From Eisenibacter elegans DSM 3317 (lineage in GTDB: Bacteria > Bacteroidota > Bacteroidia > Cytophagales > Microscillaceae), in contig NZ_KE387152.1 in the NCBI RefSeq assembly GCF_000430505.1, positions 690,743-754,742 of the forward strand: a stretch of DNA of 64,000 nucleotides. Reading direction: 5' to 3'. Every line of letters begins with the position of its first letter. The stretch's first letter is position 1. Below, in pieces: positions 60,547-64,000 of the stretch. The position numbers and the translations under genes are program-made. Below the pieces are notes generated by a model. That model saw only the letters and a program-made list of their open reading frames with translations. It did no database searches and was not told the DNA's origin.

Positions 60547-61252
60547 ACTACGGTATTTTTATTTAAAAAACAAAGGATGCATTGGCATTGAGATTACGGA
60601 TATCGACAGGCTTATGTTTTGTTTCAGATGAAAATTTTTTGTTTGCAAGCCAAGTTCAAAATCATCTACTTGACCAATTATCACAAAGGTTTTACCCTAA
60701 ATTGTGTTATCCTAGAAGCTTGATTATCAAGTGCTTAATATTGAGTTGATATGTTGATAGGGCATTTTGAGAAATATGTGCAGAAGCCCTTGCTTCGCAT
60801 CGACAATAAACCCTTTTGATGTGAATAATATGTTTTATTGTAAAAAATATTTATTTAAATTTAAATTATGTGTAAAATGTATAAAATATTCGATTTTCAA
60901 TAAAAATAAAAACGCTAAGTAATAGATTTTTAATACAAATTGTTGTTTATTTATATTTAAAAATATAATAAAATATTTTCTTATTTACCAAAGAAAAACC
61001 AATCAAGCTTTGTGAGTCCTTACTGCGAAAGCCAAAAAATAAAACACATACTGAAGCTATGCTCCTCCCAAAATTAATGAAGAAAAATTTTATAAAAAAG
61101 TTATTATAATAAATTTTATTTTTACAAAAGCATCAATTTCCAGACCATCTCCGGACTAGTAGCCGGCCTGCAAGCAATTGGATAATCACTAATTCATTGA
61201 TATAGAGTATGCTGAGTCAAATACAGTTTTGAAGTAGAAGCCTTGCTATTTT
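60547..61252. other. Long AT-rich intergenic region
   Basis: This is the longest gene-free stretch in the window (about 800 bases up to the next ATG). From about 60820 to 61130 it is strongly AT-rich with many runs such as ATTTATTTAAATTTAAATTA. No frame, tRNA or repeat of the families above could be supported in it. Confidence 0.5.
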
Positions 61253-61283
61253 TTTGGCATTCTGCCTTGCCTGCTTATATTTG
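61253..61283 (+). promoter_or_regulatory. Predicted promoter of the methionine aminotransferase gene
   Basis: TTTG (61253-61256) and TATATTTG (61276-61283) are both perfect and lie 19 bases apart, the best Bacteroidetes sigma-A match in the window. The start codon is 66 bases downstream. Confidence 0.8.
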
Positions 61284-61349
61284 TATGAATACCCGGATAG
61301 TACCTTTTGTGCTGTCTGACTCTCTCACACCCTCTGAACCCCGTGCGCT

Positions 61350-62531
61350 ATGCAGACGCTTTCCACCCCTCCGCTTACGAGCAAACTTCCTCAAGTAGGT
61401 ACAACTATTTTTGCTGTGATGTCGGCCTTGGCTCAAAAACACCAAGCTGTCAACCTCTCACAAGGCTTTCCTGATTTCCCAATAGACTCACGGCTTATCG
61501 ACTTGGTCGAAAAAAATATGCGACAAGGCTTCAACCAATATGCCCCCATGGCCGGATGGATGCCCTTGCGCGAGCGCATTGCCGAAAAAACAGCCCTGTG
61601 TTATGGCTACAGCCCCGACCCCGAAACCGAAATCACCCTCACCTCGGGCGCTACCGAAGCCTTGTTTGACATCATCGCAGCTACAGTACATCCCGGCGAC
61701 GAGGTCATCGTCCTAGAACCGGGCTACGACTCCTATGTGCCAGCCATTCTCTTGGCTGGGGGCGTACCCGTCTCTGTCAACCTCGATGCGGACAAAGGCT
61801 ACAGCATTCCGACCGCAGCCCTGCGCGCTGCCATCAGTCCGCGTACCAAGCTCCTCATTTTCAATACCCCACACAACCCTACGGGTACTATCTGGCGCAA
61901 GGAAGAGATGGAAACCCTCGCCGAGCTAGTGCGCGATACCGACATCCTCCTGCTCAGCGACGAGGTCTACGAGCACCTCATCTTTGACCAAGAGCAACAC
62001 CAAAGCGTCTTGCGCTTTCCTGAGCTACGGGCACGCAGTTTTGTAGTATCGTCTTTTGGCAAGTCTTTCCACGCCACTGGTTGGAAGCTTGGCTATTGCA
62101 TTGCCCCGCCTGCCCTGACGGCAGAGATGCGCAAGGTACACCAATATGTTACCTTCTCCTCGCCCACGCCGATGCAGTGTGCCATTGCCGAGTACCTAGA
62201 GCAACCCGAGCACTACCTCAATCTAGGCGTTTTTTACCAACAGAAGCGTGACTACATGCAACAGTTGCTTGCCCAAACACCTTTCGAAATCCTCCCCTGC
62301 GGCGGCACATACTTCCAGCTCTTGGGCTATGGCCACCTCTCCGACGAACCCGATACCACCTACGCCGAGCGCCTTACCCGTGAGGTAGGGGTGGCTACTA
62401 TCCCGGTATCGGTGTTTTATAGCGACAAAACCGACCGCAAAGTCATCAGACTGTGTTTTGCCAAGCGCCCCGAAACACTAGAAGCCGCAGTAGCCCGCTT
62501 TGTTACACACCAAAACGCCCTCTCCCGATGA
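61350..62531 (+). CDS. Methionine aminotransferase (class I/II, MtnE/YbdL-like)
   Basis: The 393-residue PLP enzyme has VNLSQGFPDFPIDSRLIDLV at its start, TLTSGATEALFDIIAATVHP, FNTPHNPTGTIW, LLLSDEVYEHLIFD and the lysine in SSFGKSFHATGWKLGY, which fits the YbdL/kynurenine-type aminotransferases. These use methionine or aromatic amino acids with 2-oxo acids. Its stop overlaps the start of the omega-amidase gene (ATGA), and the pair fits the last step of methionine salvage with mtnB and mtnD elsewhere in the window. Confidence 0.9.
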   Translation: MQTLSTPPLTSKLPQVGTTIFAVMSALAQKHQAVNLSQGFPDFPIDSRLIDLVEKNMRQGFNQYAPMAGWMPLRERIAEKTALCYGYSPDPETEITLTSGATEALFDIIAATVHPGDEVIVLEPGYDSYVPAILLAGGVPVSVNLDADKGYSIPTAALRAAISPRTKLLIFNTPHNPTGTIWRKEEMETLAELVRDTDILLLSDEVYEHLIFDQEQHQSVLRFPELRARSFVVSSFGKSFHATGWKLGYCIAPPALTAEMRKVHQYVTFSSPTPMQCAIAEYLEQPEHYLNLGVFYQQKRDYMQQLLAQTPFEILPCGGTYFQLLGYGHLSDEPDTTYAERLTREVGVATIPVSVFYSDKTDRKVIRLCFAKRPETLEAAVARFVTHQNALSR

Positions 62532-63310
62532 GCCAAAACCTCACCCTAGCCCTGATACAAAGCGACTTGTATTGGCACGAGCCCGAAGCCAACCGGGCGA
62601 TGTTTGAAGAAAAAATAGCACAGCTGCCCCAAGGAGTAGAGGTAATCGTGTTGCCCGAGATGTTTACCACAGGCTTTACGATGGAGGCTACCCCCAACGC
62701 TGAGCCAATGAACTTGCACACCTTCAAGTGGATGACACAACAGGCCGCACGCAGCCAAGCCGCTGTAGTGGGGAGCTATATCGTACAAGAGCAGGGCCGC
62801 TTCTACAACCGGATGCTCTGGATGCAGCCCGACGGCGGCTACCAATACTACGACAAGCGCCACCTCTTCCGAATGGCGCAAGAACACGAAACGTTTAGCG
62901 CAGGGCAGCAGCCCGTAGTCGTTGAGTGGCGAGGGTGGCGCATCCTCCTACAAGTGTGCTATGACCTGCGCTTCCCTGTGTTTAGTCGCAACCGTCCGGA
63001 GCTCAACTACGACCTCGCGCTCTATGTGGCCAATTGGCCCGCCGCCCGCAGCAACGCTTGGGACATCTTGCTACAAGCCCGCGCCGTCGAAAATTTGGCT
63101 TACGTAGTCGGAGTAAACCGCATAGGTACTGACGGCAAGGGCATCGACTACTGCGGCAATACCGCCTTGGTAGACTTTAAAGGGGAGCGCCTCTGTTATC
63201 ACCATCATGGAGAAGCAGCTTCTGTACACACACTTTCCAAAGCAGCCCTGACAGCATTCCGAGACAAATTCCCTGCCCACCTCGACGCAGATAGGTTTGA
63301 GCTAAAGTAG
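62528..63310 (+). CDS. Omega-amidase of the nitrilase superfamily (YafV/MtnU-like)
   Basis: The ATG at 62528 overlaps the previous stop and gives 260 residues. The nitrilase Glu-Lys-Cys triad is visible: VLPEMFTTGF, YYDKRHLF and LLQVCYDLRFPVF. Omega-amidases hydrolyse 2-oxoglutaramate or 2-oxosuccinamate, clearing the product of glutamine- or asparagine-dependent transaminases such as the methionine aminotransferase encoded just upstream. The coupling with that gene supports the assignment. Confidence 0.92.
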   Translation: MSQNLTLALIQSDLYWHEPEANRAMFEEKIAQLPQGVEVIVLPEMFTTGFTMEATPNAEPMNLHTFKWMTQQAARSQAAVVGSYIVQEQGRFYNRMLWMQPDGGYQYYDKRHLFRMAQEHETFSAGQQPVVVEWRGWRILLQVCYDLRFPVFSRNRPELNYDLALYVANWPAARSNAWDILLQARAVENLAYVVGVNRIGTDGKGIDYCGNTALVDFKGERLCYHHHGEAASVHTLSKAALTAFRDKFPAHLDADRFELK

Positions 63311-63345
63311 AGGAGCTGTCTGCAGTATCGTTATTGTTTGTTATA

Positions 63346-63367
63346 GGGTCGTTGTCCGCAACGACCC
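63346..63367. terminator. Hairpin downstream of the omega-amidase gene
   Basis: GGGTCGTTG (63346-63354) pairs perfectly with CAACGACCC (63359-63367) around TCCG. No U-tract follows, so the terminator role is positional; the same arm pair also looks like a small repeat common in bacterial intergenic DNA. Confidence 0.6.
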
Positions 63368-63418
63368 CTACCAATTGAGATATCTGTAGTGGTTTTTTGG
63401 GGCTTGTGATGACGTAAG

Positions 63419-63517
63419 CCCAATCACAATTCGTTTGGGAAATCTGCACACTGAAAATCCTTGATAATCAAGGGAATCAAATCCTATAAATCTCCAAATC
63501 TTGTCAATCTTGGTATA
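63419..63517 (+). repeat. AATC-rich dispersed repeat, copy 5
   Basis: CCCAATCACAATTCGTTTGG is followed by TGAAAATCCTTGATAATCAA, GGGAATCAAATCCTATAAAT, CTCCAAATCTTGTCAATCTT and GGTATA. It is the fullest copy of the family and lies between the omega-amidase gene and the recombinase remnant. Confidence 0.7.
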
Positions 63518-63603
63518 AAACACGAAGGGACGTGGAGTCGTCAGTTTGAAAGAGCTTATCGAGACCTCTTCAATACCGCAGTAGCCAAAATCAGACAACA
63601 CAG

Positions 63604-64000
63604 TTAAACAAGAGTTTTACCGTAAGCATTCAGATTTTCCCACTTTTATACAAAAACGAGGGCAAGAAGATAGGTATCCGTACTTATCCTGATGCTACAT
63701 TGAAGGCAAGGCGTGGAGAACTCAAATACAGCAAAACCATCGTACTTGGTATCTACCCTACGACAAAGTCGTATTCGCCCAACTCAAAACTCAGTTTCAA
63801 GACCTGCAAGTCTTACAAGACAACGCCCCTAAGCGGACTGAACCCACGGTTCAACAAACCGACATAGCACGTCGCTCGGAGCCAGTCATTGTACCAACAA
63901 CGGCTACCGAAACCTACACAGACCTGCGTATAGTTGCATATGAAGATAGAGGCTGGCTCGTGAATTGTGATTATAAAACAGGGCAAAAAATCAAGACCAA
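63604..64000 (+). pseudogene. Tyrosine recombinase N-terminal region, frameshifted (runs off window)
   Basis: One frame reads NKSFTVSIQIFPLLYKNEGK and KIGIRTYPDATLKA; the adjacent frame continues from about 63700 with EGKAWRTQIQQNHRTWYLPY and DKVVFAQLKTQF to the window edge. Joined, these match the N-terminal DNA-binding part of Bacteroidota tyrosine recombinases, which typically contain 'WSxTHRCWYLPYD'. The single-frame reading has a TGA stop near 63690. A frameshift or a sequence error near 63690-63710 is needed. The catalytic domain, if any, lies outside the window. Confidence 0.55.

Overview
The window looks like chromosomal DNA from a member of the Bacteroidota, most likely a Cytophagales-type bacterium. 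The signs are dapA preceded by a DUF6913 gene, DUF5723, DUF4212, DUF5522 and DUF5117-type proteins, many outer-membrane barrels and lipoproteins, an OmpA/PD40/carboxypeptidase-regulatory protein of the type IX secretion style, and promoters of the Bacteroidetes form TTTG-N19..21-TAnnTTTG. The genus cannot be fixed from this window. I see no rRNA, tRNA or CRISPR array.

Layout. 0-2.5 kb: a tightly coupled trio of a coiled-coil protein with a roadblock/longin-like C-terminus, a Ras/Rab-like small GTPase and a SpoIIE-type phosphatase. 2.5-9 kb: a glutaminyl-cyclase-like M28 enzyme, small envelope proteins, a TauE/SafE transporter, a TPR/SH3 protein, an SDR enzyme, a SpoIIAA-like protein and a DoxX-like protein. 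9.3-12.4 kb: a worn region with truncated decarboxylase and phosphatase genes, a frameshifted GxxExxY gene inside inverted repeats, and the methionine-salvage genes mtnD and mtnB. 12.4-24.3 kb: rocD, rpmB, recO, hydrolases, a Crp-type regulator, a glycosyltransferase, an MBOAT acyltransferase, and DUF6913-dapA. 24.4-36 kb: a large OmpA-family protein, an unusual CARF-like/AAA+/Fis-type regulator with destroyed ATPase motifs, a large zinc metalloprotease, an ElaA acetyltransferase, a TPR-CHAT protein and an outer-membrane protein. 36-48 kb: a GAF/coiled-coil/PAS/SpoIIE phosphatase with internal 63-residue repeats, a PPP phosphatase, a broken Rpn-type gene, a glycosyltransferase/flippase pair and two histidine-kinase genes. 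48-54.6 kb: an acetate-use locus with an InsA-like DNA-binding protein, a porin, DUF4212 and a large sodium:solute symporter gene carrying a one-base frameshift, then acs. 54.7-64 kb: a TM0106-like RecB/Cas4-type nuclease, YceI plus MarR, a DUF5723 barrel with its lipoprotein, a methionine aminotransferase/omega-amidase pair, and a decayed tyrosine recombinase at the right edge.

Themes. Signalling by SpoIIE phosphatases recurs (two intact, one broken), together with two SpoIIAA-like small proteins. Methionine salvage is split over two loci: mtnD/mtnB near 10-12 kb and aminotransferase/omega-amidase near 61-63 kb. Intergenic DNA carries at least three repeat classes: short inverted-repeat elements with CACRCCACTGG ends, a roughly 100-bp AATC-rich family, and individual long hairpins. 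Several genes are visibly decaying, and each of these can be explained by a small identifiable mutation.
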